DNA of 64,000 nt from Pseudoduganella lurida. Lineage in GTDB: Bacteria > Pseudomonadota > Gammaproteobacteria > Burkholderiales > Burkholderiaceae_D. The DNA is taken from the NCBI RefSeq assembly GCF_007830455.1, contig NZ_VLLB01000005.1, positions 186,001-250,000 of the forward strand, written 5' to 3'. The translations under genes and the position numbers were made by a program. Position 1 is the stretch's first letter; every line of letters begins with the position of its first letter. The notes under the pieces were generated by a model. That model did no database searches, was not told the origin of the DNA, and saw only the letters and a program-made list of their open reading frames with translations. Positions 8,623 through 17,461 of this stretch are shown in pieces.

Positions 8623-10158
8623 ATGAAGCGGCTGCCCATCACCTTCTGGACGGGCGCCTTCGTGGCGCTCGTGTGCGTGGCGATGGTGGTGCTGGAAGCC
8701 TCGCGCAGCTGGGGTGCGCGCACCGCGCTGCTCGACCAGGCCGAACGCAGTGCCACCAACCTGGCGCACGCGATGAGCGAGCATGCGGACGACACGCTGC
8801 GCACGGCGGACACCTGCCTGTTCGACCTGGAAGAACGCATCGAGACGGACGGCATCGGCCCGGCCCAGTTGGAACGGCTGCACCGCCTGATGGTGGACGA
8901 CGCCCGCCGCCTGCCCCAGATCGACGTGATCTCGCACTACGACGAGCGCGGCAACTGGGTCGTCAATTCGCAGGCCACCAAGGTCCGCAACATCAATATC
9001 GCCGACCGCGAATACTTCGTGCGGCATATGCAGGTGGCCGATGCCGGCACGTATATCGGCCTGCCCGTGATCAGCCGTGCCAGCGGCCGCTGGATCATCC
9101 CCATGACGCGCCGCATCGACAAGCCCGATGGCAGCTTCGGCGGCGTGGTGATGGCGGCGGTGGACATGGGCTACCTGAGCCGCTTCTCCGGCCGCTTTGA
9201 CGTGGGCCGCAACGGCGCCATCGGGCTGCTGTCCGACCGCGGCGTGCTGCTGCTGCGCCAGCCCTACAGCGCGCGCAGCATCGGGGCGGACGTGCGCAGC
9301 TCGCAGCTGTTCCAGGCCTACCAGCGCGGCGGCCGCGTGGCCGGCACCGGCACCTTCGTTTCGCCGCAGGATGGCCAGCTGCGCCTGAACAGCTACCGGC
9401 CGGTGGAAAACTATCCGCTGTTCGTGACGGCGGCCCTGTCGCGCGAGGACATCATGGCGCGCTGGCGCCACGACACGCTGGGTCGCTCCGCCGCCGTGCT
9501 GGTGCTCACCGCGCTGCTGGCGCTGTTCGGCAACCGGCTGGTGCGCCAGATGCGGCGGCGCCTGCAGGTGGAGGCGGAACTGCGCCAGACCCGCGACGCG
9601 CTGGCCACACTGAACGCCACGCTGGAAAAGCTGGCGCTGCAGGATGGCCTGACAGGCCTGGCCAACCGGCGCCAGTTCGACGTCTCGCTCGGCAATGAAT
9701 TCAGCCGGGCGATGCGGCAGGGCGCGCCGCTGGCGCTGGCCATGATCGATGTCGACCACTTCAAGGCCTACAACGACCGCTACGGCCACGCCGCCGGCGA
9801 CGACTGCCTGCGCGCCGTGACCGAGGCGGTGCGCCTCCAGACGCCGCGCCGCGCCGGCGACCTGGCGGCCCGCTACGGCGGCGAGGAACTGGCCGTGCTG
9901 TTGCCGAACACGGATGGGGAAGGTGCCCTCGCGGTCGCCGAACGCATCCGCGCCGCCGTCGAAAACCTGGCGCTGGAACATGCCGGCAGCCCGCTGGGCA
10001 TCGTCACCATCAGTGCCGGGGTTGCCACGCTGGTGCCGCGCCGCGGTGCCGACCATGCCAGCACGCTGCTGGAAGCGGCGGACCGGGCCCTGTACGCGGC
10101 CAAGGCTGCCGGGCGCAATCGCGTCATGCGGCATGGCGATACCGCGACTCCTGGCTGA
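8623..10158 (+). CDS. Membrane diguanylate cyclase with periplasmic Cache-like sensor
   Basis: A 511-residue protein making cyclic di-GMP. Order: N-terminal membrane helix (about 8-25), periplasmic double-Cache-like sensor (about 30-285, with NSQATKVRNINIADREYF and YIGLPVISRASGRWIIPM typical of dCache_1), second helix (about 285-303), short coiled coil, GGDEF domain from about 345. The active site reads RYGGEEL near 420, an active GGEEL form; the DxLTGLxNRRxF motif is intact (DGLTGLANRRQF). No EAL domain and no clear RxxD inhibitory site before GGEEL. It directly follows waaF (9 bases) and may be co-transcribed with the LPS genes, linking glycan synthesis with c-di-GMP. Confidence 0.93.
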   Translation: MKRLPITFWTGAFVALVCVAMVVLEASRSWGARTALLDQAERSATNLAHAMSEHADDTLRTADTCLFDLEERIETDGIGPAQLERLHRLMVDDARRLPQIDVISHYDERGNWVVNSQATKVRNINIADREYFVRHMQVADAGTYIGLPVISRASGRWIIPMTRRIDKPDGSFGGVVMAAVDMGYLSRFSGRFDVGRNGAIGLLSDRGVLLLRQPYSARSIGADVRSSQLFQAYQRGGRVAGTGTFVSPQDGQLRLNSYRPVENYPLFVTAALSREDIMARWRHDTLGRSAAVLVLTALLALFGNRLVRQMRRRLQVEAELRQTRDALATLNATLEKLALQDGLTGLANRRQFDVSLGNEFSRAMRQGAPLALAMIDVDHFKAYNDRYGHAAGDDCLRAVTEAVRLQTPRRAGDLAARYGGEELAVLLPNTDGEGALAVAERIRAAVENLALEHAGSPLGIVTISAGVATLVPRRGADHASTLLEAADRALYAAKAAGRNRVMRHGDTATPG

Positions 10159-10495
10159 CGATTCCGCCCCGTCGACGTGCAAGGCGCTGCTTTCCTGTTA
10201 CCTACGCCCGGACTTAAGCTTTACTTATAGTCGCTATTTGGCGACGTCTCAGCCCGCCTCAGGGCTACGTAGGATAAATCCTACGTAAAATGCAATACCA
10301 TTTTCACGCATGGGTAAGTGCCTGATTTTACTGACTCAACGGCGGCGAAAATGCTCCCAAAACACGCCAAATACAGCCGAACAACTTGTAAGTAGTTGTA
10401 TCCGAAAAGTTTGCGGACGGATTTTTCTTGCTACCTTGTCCATGCCTCGACGGCCCCCGACCCCCTCAAAGCAGACTATCTATTAGGAGCAAGGA
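10159..10495. other. 337-base intergenic region before the PEP-CTERM gene
   Basis: Markedly more AT-rich than its neighbours. It holds a 22-base palindrome at 10266-10287 and a strong ribosome site (AGGAG) just before 10496. A sequence near 10424-10437 (GG, nine bases, TTGCT-like) only loosely resembles a sigma-54 -24/-12 element and is one base short of the normal spacing, so I do not call a promoter. Confidence 0.6.
10266..10287. promoter_or_regulatory. Perfect palindrome, possible operator or attenuator
   Basis: TACGTAGGAT, two bases AA, then ATCCTACGTA: a perfect 10-bp inverted repeat 209 bases upstream of the PEP-CTERM start. A two-base spacer is too small for a hairpin loop, so a dimeric DNA-binding protein site is the better reading. 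Confidence 0.5.
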
Positions 10496-11032
10496 ATGAT
10501 GAAGACCAAGCAACTCGCAGCATCGCTGGCGCTGGCATGCGCCGCCCTCACGACCGGCGCGGCGTATGCTGCCGATGTCAGCACCCCGTCCTCCACCGTG
10601 GATGTGGCGGAAGGCAGTGCCTTCTTCGGCCGCTGGGTGCAAGGCGTGGCAGGGGACAGCTTTGCCGACCGGTATGCCTTCACGCTGACGAGCAGCAGCA
10701 ACATCACGGCCGACCTGTTCTCGTATACCAACGGCCCTGGTACCGGCCTGGACATCACTGCCCTGGGCCTGTACAGCGCGGACGGCACGCTGGTGCTGGG
10801 CGGCACGCAGATTGGCGATGCCGCCACCACCAGCCACTGGCAGCTGACCACGACCAACCTGGCGGCCGCCAGCTACTACGTGCAGGTAAGCGGCAACGTG
10901 CTGGCGCAGCCGGCGATCTATTCGGGCGGTGTCGTCTCCGTCAGCGCCGTGCCGGAACCGGCCACCTACGGCATGCTGCTGGGCGGCCTGGGCCTGGTGG
11001 GCTTCATGGCGCGCCGCCGCAAGGCCGCGTAA
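10496..11032 (+). CDS. PEP-CTERM sorting-domain protein, FxDxF type
   Basis: A 178-residue exported protein. It has a signal peptide (MKTKQLAASLALACAAL..AYA, cut about residue 24), a small beta-sandwich-like body with FADRYAFTL near residue 57 that fits the FxDxF PEP-CTERM group, and a C-terminal sorting signal: VPEPATYGMLLGG, a hydrophobic helix, then RRRKAA. In this system an exosortase (EpsH/XrtA type) cleaves at PEP and the protein goes to the extracellular matrix or outer surface; the exosortase is not in this window. The start is supported by AGGAG. No neighbour suggests a partner. Confidence 0.92.
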   Translation: MMKTKQLAASLALACAALTTGAAYAADVSTPSSTVDVAEGSAFFGRWVQGVAGDSFADRYAFTLTSSSNITADLFSYTNGPGTGLDITALGLYSADGTLVLGGTQIGDAATTSHWQLTTTNLAAASYYVQVSGNVLAQPAIYSGGVVSVSAVPEPATYGMLLGGLGLVGFMARRRKAA

Positions 11033-11377
11033 CACCGCAGCTCTCGCGGTACCGCAGTTCCACCGCAATACCATCGCTCGCAGCACACGCTGCAATGTCC
11101 GCGGCCGCGCCGGCATCCTGCCGTCGAGAGGCCGCGCCGCGGACCGTCTTATCGCGCTGCCTGCTCTCCCATGCTTCTTTTCTCCCATGTCTTCTTTTTG
11201 GCGGCCATCCCCGCTTCCCGGCCGACGCGCCTGCGCAGTGCTGCCCGCCGGTCCGACGAATAGGGGATCCGCGCGCCTGCCAGAAGGCCGGCCGGCGCGG
11301 TATCGCCCAGATCGCGGTCATTTCGCTGCTAGCATCGGTGCCAGGTACTGACCTGTCGACCGTTCACTGGAGCTTCC
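11033..11377. other. 345-base intergenic region
   Basis: No convincing gene, RNA or repeat. It lies between the PEP-CTERM gene and a secreted hydrolase. A short plausible ribosome site (GGAGCTTCC) precedes the hydrolase start. Confidence 0.5.
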
Positions 11378-12163
11378 ATGAAAAAACCGTTCATATCACT
11401 GGCGACCACGCTGCTGGCCGCCGTGCTGGCCGCTCCCGCGGCCGGTGCCGCCGACGCCAAGCCCACCATCATCCTGGTCCATGGCGCATTCGCCGATTCG
11501 TCGAGCTGGGACGGTGTCATGGCCAGGTTGCAGAAGGATGGCTACCCCGTCATCGGCGCCGCCAATCCGCTGCGCAGCGTGAAGGGCGACGCGGCCTACG
11601 TGGCCGGGATCGTCAAGAGCGTGCCGGGTCCCGTGATCCTCGTCGGGCACTCGTACGGGGGCTCCGTGATCAGCGCCGCAGTGCAGGGCAATGCCAACGT
11701 CAAGGGACTGGTCTACGTGGCGGCGTTCGCGCCGGAGAGCGGCGAGTCGGCCGCCGGGCTGTCGGGCAAATTCCCGGGCAGCACGCTCGGTCCTGCACTG
11801 GCGCCGCCGGTCGCGCTGGCCGATGGCGGCAAGGATCTGTATATCCAGCCAGCCAGGTTTCGCGACCAGTTCGCCGCCGATGTGCCGGCGCCGAAGGCAC
11901 AGCAAATGGCGGCGGGGCAGCGTCCGATCACGGACGCCGCATTGAACGAAGCTTCGCCGGCACCGGCCTGGAAGACGCTGCCATCGTGGTTCATCTACGG
12001 CAAGGCGGACAAGAACATTCCGGCCGCGGCGCAGGACTTCATGGCCAAGCGGGCCAGGTCGAAGAAAACCGTGGTCGTCGATGGCGCCTCGCACGTGGTG
12101 ATGACGTCGCATCCGACCGAAGTCGCTGCGCTGATCGAAGAGGCGGCAAGCAGCGCGAAATAG
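11378..12163 (+). CDS. Secreted alpha/beta hydrolase
   Basis: A 261-residue esterase-like protein with a signal peptide (cut near AAGAADA, about residue 25), so periplasmic or secreted. The fold is clear: oxyanion region LVHGAFADSSSW (about 33-44), nucleophile elbow GHSYGG (about 91-96) with the catalytic serine, and a late histidine in GASHVVMTSHP (about 235). The acid is probably in YGKADKNIP. It resembles the EstA/salicylate-esterase-like group often annotated as alpha/beta fold hydrolase in soil Proteobacteria. Substrate unknown. It stands alone. Confidence 0.9.
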   Translation: MKKPFISLATTLLAAVLAAPAAGAADAKPTIILVHGAFADSSSWDGVMARLQKDGYPVIGAANPLRSVKGDAAYVAGIVKSVPGPVILVGHSYGGSVISAAVQGNANVKGLVYVAAFAPESGESAAGLSGKFPGSTLGPALAPPVALADGGKDLYIQPARFRDQFAADVPAPKAQQMAAGQRPITDAALNEASPAPAWKTLPSWFIYGKADKNIPAAAQDFMAKRARSKKTVVVDGASHVVMTSHPTEVAALIEEAASSAK

Positions 12164-12365
12164 CGGGCCTGCATGGCTGGCTCGCCGTCCTCAACGCGAT
12201 TCAGTGCGAGCCAGTTCTCCTCGACGCGCAGCGATGGCGGAAGGTGCCGGACGAAATACGGCCAGGCCGCGCTGGCAGACGGCGACAAAGATACGGATGG
12301 CGGGGCTGCGCCCGTCGCTCCCGCAACGGTTTATAGTTCAGCTCCCGTTACGCTTCCTTCAGCCC

Positions 12366-13382
12366 ATGAAACGTTCAACCCTGCGCGGACTGCTGCTGCT
12401 GCCTTTCCTTGCCCATGTCGCCGGCGCCGCCGTTGCCGGCCCCGAAACCATCGCCACATGCCAGGACGACAAGGTGCCGGTCATTCGCTGGTCGCCGCCA
12501 GGTGCCGACACGGTGGTCTGCCACCAGCGCGTGTTCGGCGCCGGGCTGGACCAGGGCCTGACCAGCCGCGATGGCGAGATGATGGCGGCCCTGAAGAACA
12601 ATGTGCTGGTGGGCGTGCGTCCCGGCGACGAAGCCACCCCCGGCCCGCTGCGTGCGGCGGAGTACCAGCCAGGCGACTGGCTGGAGAAGGGCAGCACCGG
12701 CGTGCCGGGCGAGCTGTGGTGGGGCCGTACGGCCGACCGGCACATCTTCGTCGGCCAGGAGTCGCCCGTGCGGCTCAGGAAGGCGACGACGCAGGTGCCG
12801 GCTGCCGTACGCCCCGCGCTGCAGGACTTCCACATGCGGCGGATGATGGCGCTGGTACAGAAGAAGCCGATGGTGGCCAAGCCGGGCGACGAGCGCTTCA
12901 AGGTGTTCCCGAAGGCGGTGATGAACTACGGCCAGCATGCCGCCACCATGGCCACCTTCGACGGCGGCCTCGGCGGCGATGGCAAGATCCCGCCGGGTCA
13001 GGTGTCGAATGCGCGCCTCGAACTGGCCACCTCGCCCGGGATCAAGGGCACGCTGCAGTTCGACCTCGTCATCGACGGCCAGACGCGGCATTTCTCCTTG
13101 CCGGTGGCTGTGGAATCGGAAGAGCAGCACCTGCGCGCCACGCAGGCCGGCGACCCCAGGGTTCAGTGCAACCTCGGCTGGGAGGCGCTCAATGTCGTTT
13201 CGCGGAACGACTGCGTGATCCCCAACGGCGCGACGTTCAAGGAAATGTACGATGCCACCGGCGCGTTCTTCGGCGACCAGGCAGCGCTGGCCGCCGTGCA
13301 CTTCAAGCTGCGCGTGAACTCGCCCTCGCGCCACCGCACCGGCGCCAACGCGATCGGGGTGATCGTGCTGAAGGTGCAGTGA
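12366..13382 (+). CDS. Secreted protein of unknown function
   Basis: A 338-residue protein I do not recognise. The ATG at 12366 is chosen because it gives a good signal peptide (MKRSTLRGLLLLPFLAHVAGAAVAG, cut about residue 25); the open frame upstream is not protein-like. The mature part has four or five cysteines (CQDDK, VVCHQRVF, VQCNLGW, NDCVIPNG), suited to periplasmic disulfides, and a beta-rich second half (DLVIDGQTRHFSLPVAVE). No catalytic motif or lipobox. It ends 21 bases before the convergent rng gene. A periplasmic structural or binding protein is likely, no more. Confidence 0.8.
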   Translation: MKRSTLRGLLLLPFLAHVAGAAVAGPETIATCQDDKVPVIRWSPPGADTVVCHQRVFGAGLDQGLTSRDGEMMAALKNNVLVGVRPGDEATPGPLRAAEYQPGDWLEKGSTGVPGELWWGRTADRHIFVGQESPVRLRKATTQVPAAVRPALQDFHMRRMMALVQKKPMVAKPGDERFKVFPKAVMNYGQHAATMATFDGGLGGDGKIPPGQVSNARLELATSPGIKGTLQFDLVIDGQTRHFSLPVAVESEEQHLRATQAGDPRVQCNLGWEALNVVSRNDCVIPNGATFKEMYDATGAFFGDQAALAAVHFKLRVNSPSRHRTGANAIGVIVLKVQ

Positions 13383-13403
13383 AGTCGGCCGGGCCGCAGT
13401 GCG

Positions 13404-14867
13404 TCACATCAGAATGACGTCGTACTGCTCCTGCGGATAGCTGGTCTCGACCTGCAGCGAAATCTTCTTGCCGATGAAATCCCCCAGCATCGCCAGGTGC
13501 TGGGATTCCTCTTCCAGGAACATGTCCACCACTTCCTGCGAGGCGAGGATGCGGAATTCGCGCGGGTTGAACTGCTTCGCTTCGCGCAGCAGCTCGCGCA
13601 GGATCTCGTAGCAGATGGTGCGCGAGGTCTTCACCTGTCCCTTGCCGGCACAGGCGGGGCAGGGCTCGCACAGGATGTGGGCCAGCGATTCGCGCGTGCG
13701 CTTCCGCGTCATCTCCACCAGGCCCAGGGCCGAGAAGCCGGAGACGGACACCTTGGTGCGGTCGCGCGACAAGGCTTTGCGCAGCTCCGCCAGCACGGCG
13801 TTGCGGTGCTCGGCGTTCTCCATGTCGATGAAGTCGAGGATGATGATGCCGCCCAGGTTGCGCAGCCGCAGCTGGCGGGCGATCGCGTGCGCCGCTTCCA
13901 GGTTGGTCTTGAAGATCGTGTCGGCGAAATTGCGGCCGCCCACGTAACCGCCCGTGTTGACGTCGATGGTCGTCATCGCCTCGGTCTGGTCGACGATCAG
14001 GTAGCCGCCCGACTTCAGGTCCACGCGCCGGCCCAGCGCGCGCTGGATTTCTTCTTCCACGCCATACAGGTCGAACAGGGGCCGCTCGCCCGTGTAGTGC
14101 TGCAGCCGCGCCAGCACGCTGGGCGTGTAGGTCTTGCCGAATTCGGTCAGGCTCAGGTAGTTCTCGCGCGAGTCCACCTGGATCGTCGCCGTCTCTTCAT
14201 GCACGAAGTCGCGCAGCACGCGCTGGGCCAGCGACAGGTCCTGGTGCAGCAGGCTGGTGGGCGGCCGCGTCTTCGCGCCGTGCGTGATGGCGCCCCAGGT
14301 CTTGCGCAGGTAGTCGATGTCGGCGGCCAGGTCGGCGTCGCTGGCGTCTTCCGCCTGGGTGCGCACGATGAAGCCGCCTTTTTCTTCCTTCGGCAGCAGG
14401 GCCTGCATGCGCGTGCGCAGTGACTCGCGTTCGGACTCCTTCTCGATCTTCTGCGAGATGCCGATGTGCGCATCCTGCGGCAGGTAGACCAGCATGCGGC
14501 CGGCGATCGAGATCTGCGTGGACAGGCGCGCCCCCTTGGTGCCGATCGGGTCCTTGATCACCTGCACGGTGAGCACCTGGCCGTCGAACAGCAGCTTCTC
14601 GATCGGCGTGGGGGTGGCACCGGTACCGTCGTGGGGACGGGCTTCCCAGATGTCGGCCACGTGCAGGAAGGCGGCGCGTTCCAGGCCGATGTCGATGAAG
14701 GCCGACTGCATCCCCGGCAGCACGCGCACCACCTTGCCGAGATAGACGTTGCCGGCCAGGCCGCGCGTGAGGGTGCGTTCGATGTGCAGTTCCTGCACGG
14801 CGCCCTGCAGCACCAGCGCCACGCGGGTTTCCTGCGGCGTGATGTTGACGAGGATGTCTTCGTTCAT
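13404..14867 (-). CDS. rng: Ribonuclease G
   Basis: A 487-residue endoribonuclease of the RNase E/G family, matures the 5' end of 16S rRNA and degrades mRNA. Order: N-terminal S1 RNA-binding domain (about 35-125, GNVYLGKVVRVLPGMQSAFIDIG), 5' sensor region, DNase-I-like catalytic part with TIDVNTGGYVG (about 304) and IIILDFIDM (about 347) carrying the metal-binding aspartates, then the zinc link CEPCPACAGKGQVKT (about 400). Lacks the long RNase E tail, and has the normal RNase G length. Overlaps the maf gene by 4 bases, so these two are coupled. Confidence 0.97.
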   Translation of the reverse strand: MNEDILVNITPQETRVALVLQGAVQELHIERTLTRGLAGNVYLGKVVRVLPGMQSAFIDIGLERAAFLHVADIWEARPHDGTGATPTPIEKLLFDGQVLTVQVIKDPIGTKGARLSTQISIAGRMLVYLPQDAHIGISQKIEKESERESLRTRMQALLPKEEKGGFIVRTQAEDASDADLAADIDYLRKTWGAITHGAKTRPPTSLLHQDLSLAQRVLRDFVHEETATIQVDSRENYLSLTEFGKTYTPSVLARLQHYTGERPLFDLYGVEEEIQRALGRRVDLKSGGYLIVDQTEAMTTIDVNTGGYVGGRNFADTIFKTNLEAAHAIARQLRLRNLGGIIILDFIDMENAEHRNAVLAELRKALSRDRTKVSVSGFSALGLVEMTRKRTRESLAHILCEPCPACAGKGQVKTSRTICYEILRELLREAKQFNPREFRILASQEVVDMFLEEESQHLAMLGDFIGKKISLQVETSYPQEQYDVILM

Positions 14868-15484
14868 GGCAGTTTCAGGCCGGCCTGGCGCAGCAGCTGC
14901 GCCGTCTCGAACAGGGGCAGCCCCATGATGCCGGAGTGGCTTCCTTCGATGTGTTCGATGAACACGGCGGCCAGGCCCTGGATGCCGTAGCCGCCGGCCT
15001 TGTCGAACGGCTCGGTGGTGCTGCAGTAGGCCAGGATGTCGGCCGGGCTCAGCGTGGCGAAGCGCACCTGCGAGACCTGCGTGATGCTGTCGCTGAAGTC
15101 GTGCGTGCGCACGGCCACGGTGGTCAGCACCTCGTGCGTGCGGCCGGACAGTCGCGCCAGCATCGCTTCGGCTTCGGCGCGGCCGGTGGGCTTGCCGAGG
15201 ATGGCGCCATCGACCGCCACGGTGGTATCGGCCGACAGCACGGGGCGGGGCTTCAGGTGGCGGCGCCGTACCAGGTCGAACGCGTAGTCGGCCTTTTCGT
15301 TGGCCACGCGGCGCACGTAGTCCTCGGCGCTTTCGTCAGGGCGTACTTCTTCCGTCACGTCCGCACCGCGCGGACCGTCGCTGCGCAGCAGCATCAGTTC
15401 GAAATCGACGCCGATCTGGCGCAGCAGTTCGCGCCGGCGCGGGCTTTTGGAGGCAAGGTAGATTTTGCGTTCGACCAGTTTCAT
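14864..15484 (-). CDS. maf: Maf-family nucleoside triphosphate pyrophosphatase
   Basis: A 206-residue house-cleaning enzyme that hydrolyses dTTP/UTP or modified nucleotides to monophosphates. Motifs: YLASKSPRRRELLRQIG at the N-terminus (phosphate-binding SxSPRR), VLSADTTVAVDG (about 105-116) and GKPTGRAEAEAMLARLSGRTHEVLT, then YGIQGLAAVFIEHIEGSHSGIMGLP near the end. The DTTVA and GKP pattern suggests the YhdE (dTTP/UTP) group rather than YceF. Translationally coupled to rng downstream (4-base overlap); rlmH lies 18 bases upstream. Confidence 0.95.
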   Translation of the reverse strand: MKLVERKIYLASKSPRRRELLRQIGVDFELMLLRSDGPRGADVTEEVRPDESAEDYVRRVANEKADYAFDLVRRRHLKPRPVLSADTTVAVDGAILGKPTGRAEAEAMLARLSGRTHEVLTTVAVRTHDFSDSITQVSQVRFATLSPADILAYCSTTEPFDKAGGYGIQGLAAVFIEHIEGSHSGIMGLPLFETAQLLRQAGLKLP

Positions 15485-15502
15485 GGCGTTGTTCTAGTTT
15501 TG

Positions 15503-15973
15503 TCAGACGCGATGGTAGGGATGATTCTGCGTGATGGTGTAGGCGCGGTAGAGCTGCTCGGCGAGCATCACGCGCACCATCCCGTGCGGCAGCGTCATGC
15601 TGGAGATACGGATCAGGCCTTCGGCGCGGGCCTTCAGGCCGGGATCGAGGCCGTCCGCCCCGCCGATCAGGAAGGCCGTGTCGCGGCCGTCCTGCTGCCA
15701 GAGTTCCAGCTGCTGGGACAGGCCCACGCTGGTGAGATCCTTGCCGCGTTCGTCGAGGGCGATGATGCGCACGGACTTCGGCAGCGCGGCCTCGATCCGT
15801 TCGCGTTCCAGCGCCATCGCGGTGGCGGCAGTCTTGCTGCCGGACCGCTCGACGGGCTTGATCTCCTTCAGCACGATGCGCAGCTCGGGCGGCATGCGTT
15901 TCACGTACTCGGCATAGCCGGCTTCGATCCACGCGGGCATCTTGTGCCCGACCGCAGCGATGATCAGCTGCAT
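15503..15973 (-). CDS. rlmH: 23S rRNA pseudouridine-1915 N3-methyltransferase
   Basis: A 156-residue SPOUT-class methyltransferase acting on the assembled 70S ribosome. Full family length. The SAM-binding knot is in [18 protein letters not shown] (about 103-120) followed by the invariant C-terminal [22 protein letters not shown]. Sits between rsfS and maf, the normal order in this clade (nadD-rsfS-rlmH-maf-rng). Confidence 0.97.
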   Translation of the reverse strand: MQLIIAAVGHKMPAWIEAGYAEYVKRMPPELRIVLKEIKPVERSGSKTAATAMALERERIEAALPKSVRIIALDERGKDLTSVGLSQQLELWQQDGRDTAFLIGGADGLDPGLKARAEGLIRISSMTLPHGMVRVMLAEQLYRAYTITQNHPYHRV

Positions 15974-15988
15974 GCTCGACCTTTTCGC

Positions 15989-16705
15989 TTACTCTTCGGC
16001 GGCAGGCTTGCGGATCCGCTTGATCACGGTCTTGGCAGGCACTTTCGGCTCGGCCGCTTTCGCTTCCTTGGCGGCGCGGGCGGATGCCACGGACGCTTTC
16101 GGCGCGGCGACTTTCACCTTCTTGCCTTCGGGCGCCACGACTTTCGGTGCGGCCTTCTTGGCAGCGGCCTTCTTCGCCACGGCGCCGGCAGCAGCGGCAG
16201 CCTTCACGGTGCCGGGCTTGCGGGCCGCGACTTTTTTCTCGGCCTTTTCGATCACCGGCTCGGCGGACTTCTGTGCCTGGTTGGCGGCGAGGTGGCCCGA
16301 TTTCTTCTTCGGCGCCGCATCCAGCTCTTCGGCAGCCTTGCCCTCGGCGGAGGTCTTGCGCTTGGCGGCGCCCAGCTTCACGGGCTTCTCGCCCCAGATC
16401 TCTTCCAGGCGGTAGTAGGCGCGGATCGGCGCCTGCATGATGTGCACGATCATGTCGCCCAGGTCGACCAGCACCCATTCACCGGTGTCCTCGCCTTCCA
16501 CGCCGATGACGTCGCCGCCGGCTTCCTTGATCTTGTCGCGCACCGATGCGGCCAGGGCGCGGGTCTGGCGGTTCGACGTGCCGGAGGCGATGGCAATGCG
16601 GTCGAACAGGCTCGTGAGCCCCGTGGTGTCGAACACGACGATGTCCTGGGCCTTCACATCTTCCAGCGCGTCGACGACGAGGGATTGCAGTTTTTTGATT
16701 TCCAT
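15989..16705 (-). CDS. rsfS: Ribosomal silencing factor with long Ala/Lys-rich tail
   Basis: A 238-residue protein. Residues 1-115 are the RsfS/Iojap domain (VDALEDVKAQDIVVFDTT, then GEDTGEWVLVDLGDMIVHIM) that binds uL14 and blocks subunit joining in starvation. Typical RsfS is about 105-130 residues, so the last ~110 residues are an extra tail: low-complexity Ala, Lys and Pro with repeats like AAAKKAAPKV and ending VIKRIRKPAAEE. The tail is highly basic and likely disordered; it may bind rRNA. The reading frame is clean. Ends where nadD begins its terminal segment, a tight operon. Confidence 0.95.
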   Translation of the reverse strand: MEIKKLQSLVVDALEDVKAQDIVVFDTTGLTSLFDRIAIASGTSNRQTRALAASVRDKIKEAGGDVIGVEGEDTGEWVLVDLGDMIVHIMQAPIRAYYRLEEIWGEKPVKLGAAKRKTSAEGKAAEELDAAPKKKSGHLAANQAQKSAEPVIEKAEKKVAARKPGTVKAAAAAGAVAKKAAAKKAAPKVVAPEGKKVKVAAPKASVASARAAKEAKAAEPKVPAKTVIKRIRKPAAEE

Positions 16706-17461
16706 TCAGTTGTACTTCTTATAAAGTTTGTGTTGTTCGATATAGTCTAGCACCAGGGGGGGCAAAACCCCCGGAATCGGTCCGCCGGTATTGTGCCGAT
16801 GGTCCTTCCCATCCTCACCCGCGTCCTCTTCTCCATGCCGTTCTTCCAGTGCCGTGCGAATCCGGGTGGACGAGATGTCCATGGCCAGCTCCGCGGCGAT
16901 GCAGGTCAGTCCGGCCGGCTGGCTGCATAATTGTTCGGGTGGCGCCCTGCGCGCCGCGAATTCCGCCGCCACGGCGGCGGGAATGCCGGGTCCGTCGAGC
17001 GAGAAGCCGGGGCGCGCCGCCACGCACAGATGGGCCAGCGCGAACAGCGCGCGCCAGTCGCGCCAGGTGTCCAGCCGCGCCAGCTGGTCCGCGCCGATCA
17101 GGAAGCACAGCGGCGCGTCGTCGCCCAGCTCGGCCCGCAGTTCGCGCAGCGTCTCGACCGTGTAGGAAGCGTGGCCCCGCTCGATCTCTCGGCGGTCCAC
17201 CACCACGCGGTAGGGCTGGCCCCGAAACGCCAGCTCGGCCATGTCCGCGCGCTGCGCCGGCGTGGCCACCAGCGCGCTTTTCTGCCACGGCACGGTGGGA
17301 ATCACGCGCAGTTCGCTCGCGCCCAGCAGGGCCATGAACGTGCTGCCCAGCGCCACGTGGCCGGCATGGACGGGATCGAAGCTGCCGCCCAGCAGCAGGG
17401 TGCAGCCGACGTTGCCGCTGCGGTTTCTGCCCGGGTCACTGCCGGGGTCACTGCCGGTCAT
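16706..17461 (-). CDS. nadD: Nicotinate-nucleotide adenylyltransferase
   Basis: A 251-residue enzyme forming deamido-NAD from NaMN and ATP. The ATG at 17461 overlaps the hemF stop (ATGA), which fixes the start. The family marks are [18 protein letters not shown] (HxGH nucleotidyl-transferase motif, about 25-40) and [11 protein letters not shown] near 195-205. The N-terminus has a short tandem DPGSDPGRN repeat; the later part has an unusual acidic/His insert ([19 protein letters not shown]) before the [12 protein letters not shown] end. Directly followed by rsfS. Confidence 0.95.
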   Translation of the reverse strand: MTGSDPGSDPGRNRSGNVGCTLLLGGSFDPVHAGHVALGSTFMALLGASELRVIPTVPWQKSALVATPAQRADMAELAFRGQPYRVVVDRREIERGHASYTVETLRELRAELGDDAPLCFLIGADQLARLDTWRDWRALFALAHLCVAARPGFSLDGPGIPAAVAAEFAARRAPPEQLCSQPAGLTCIAAELAMDISSTRIRTALEERHGEEDAGEDGKDHRHNTGGPIPGVLPPLVLDYIEQHKLYKKYN

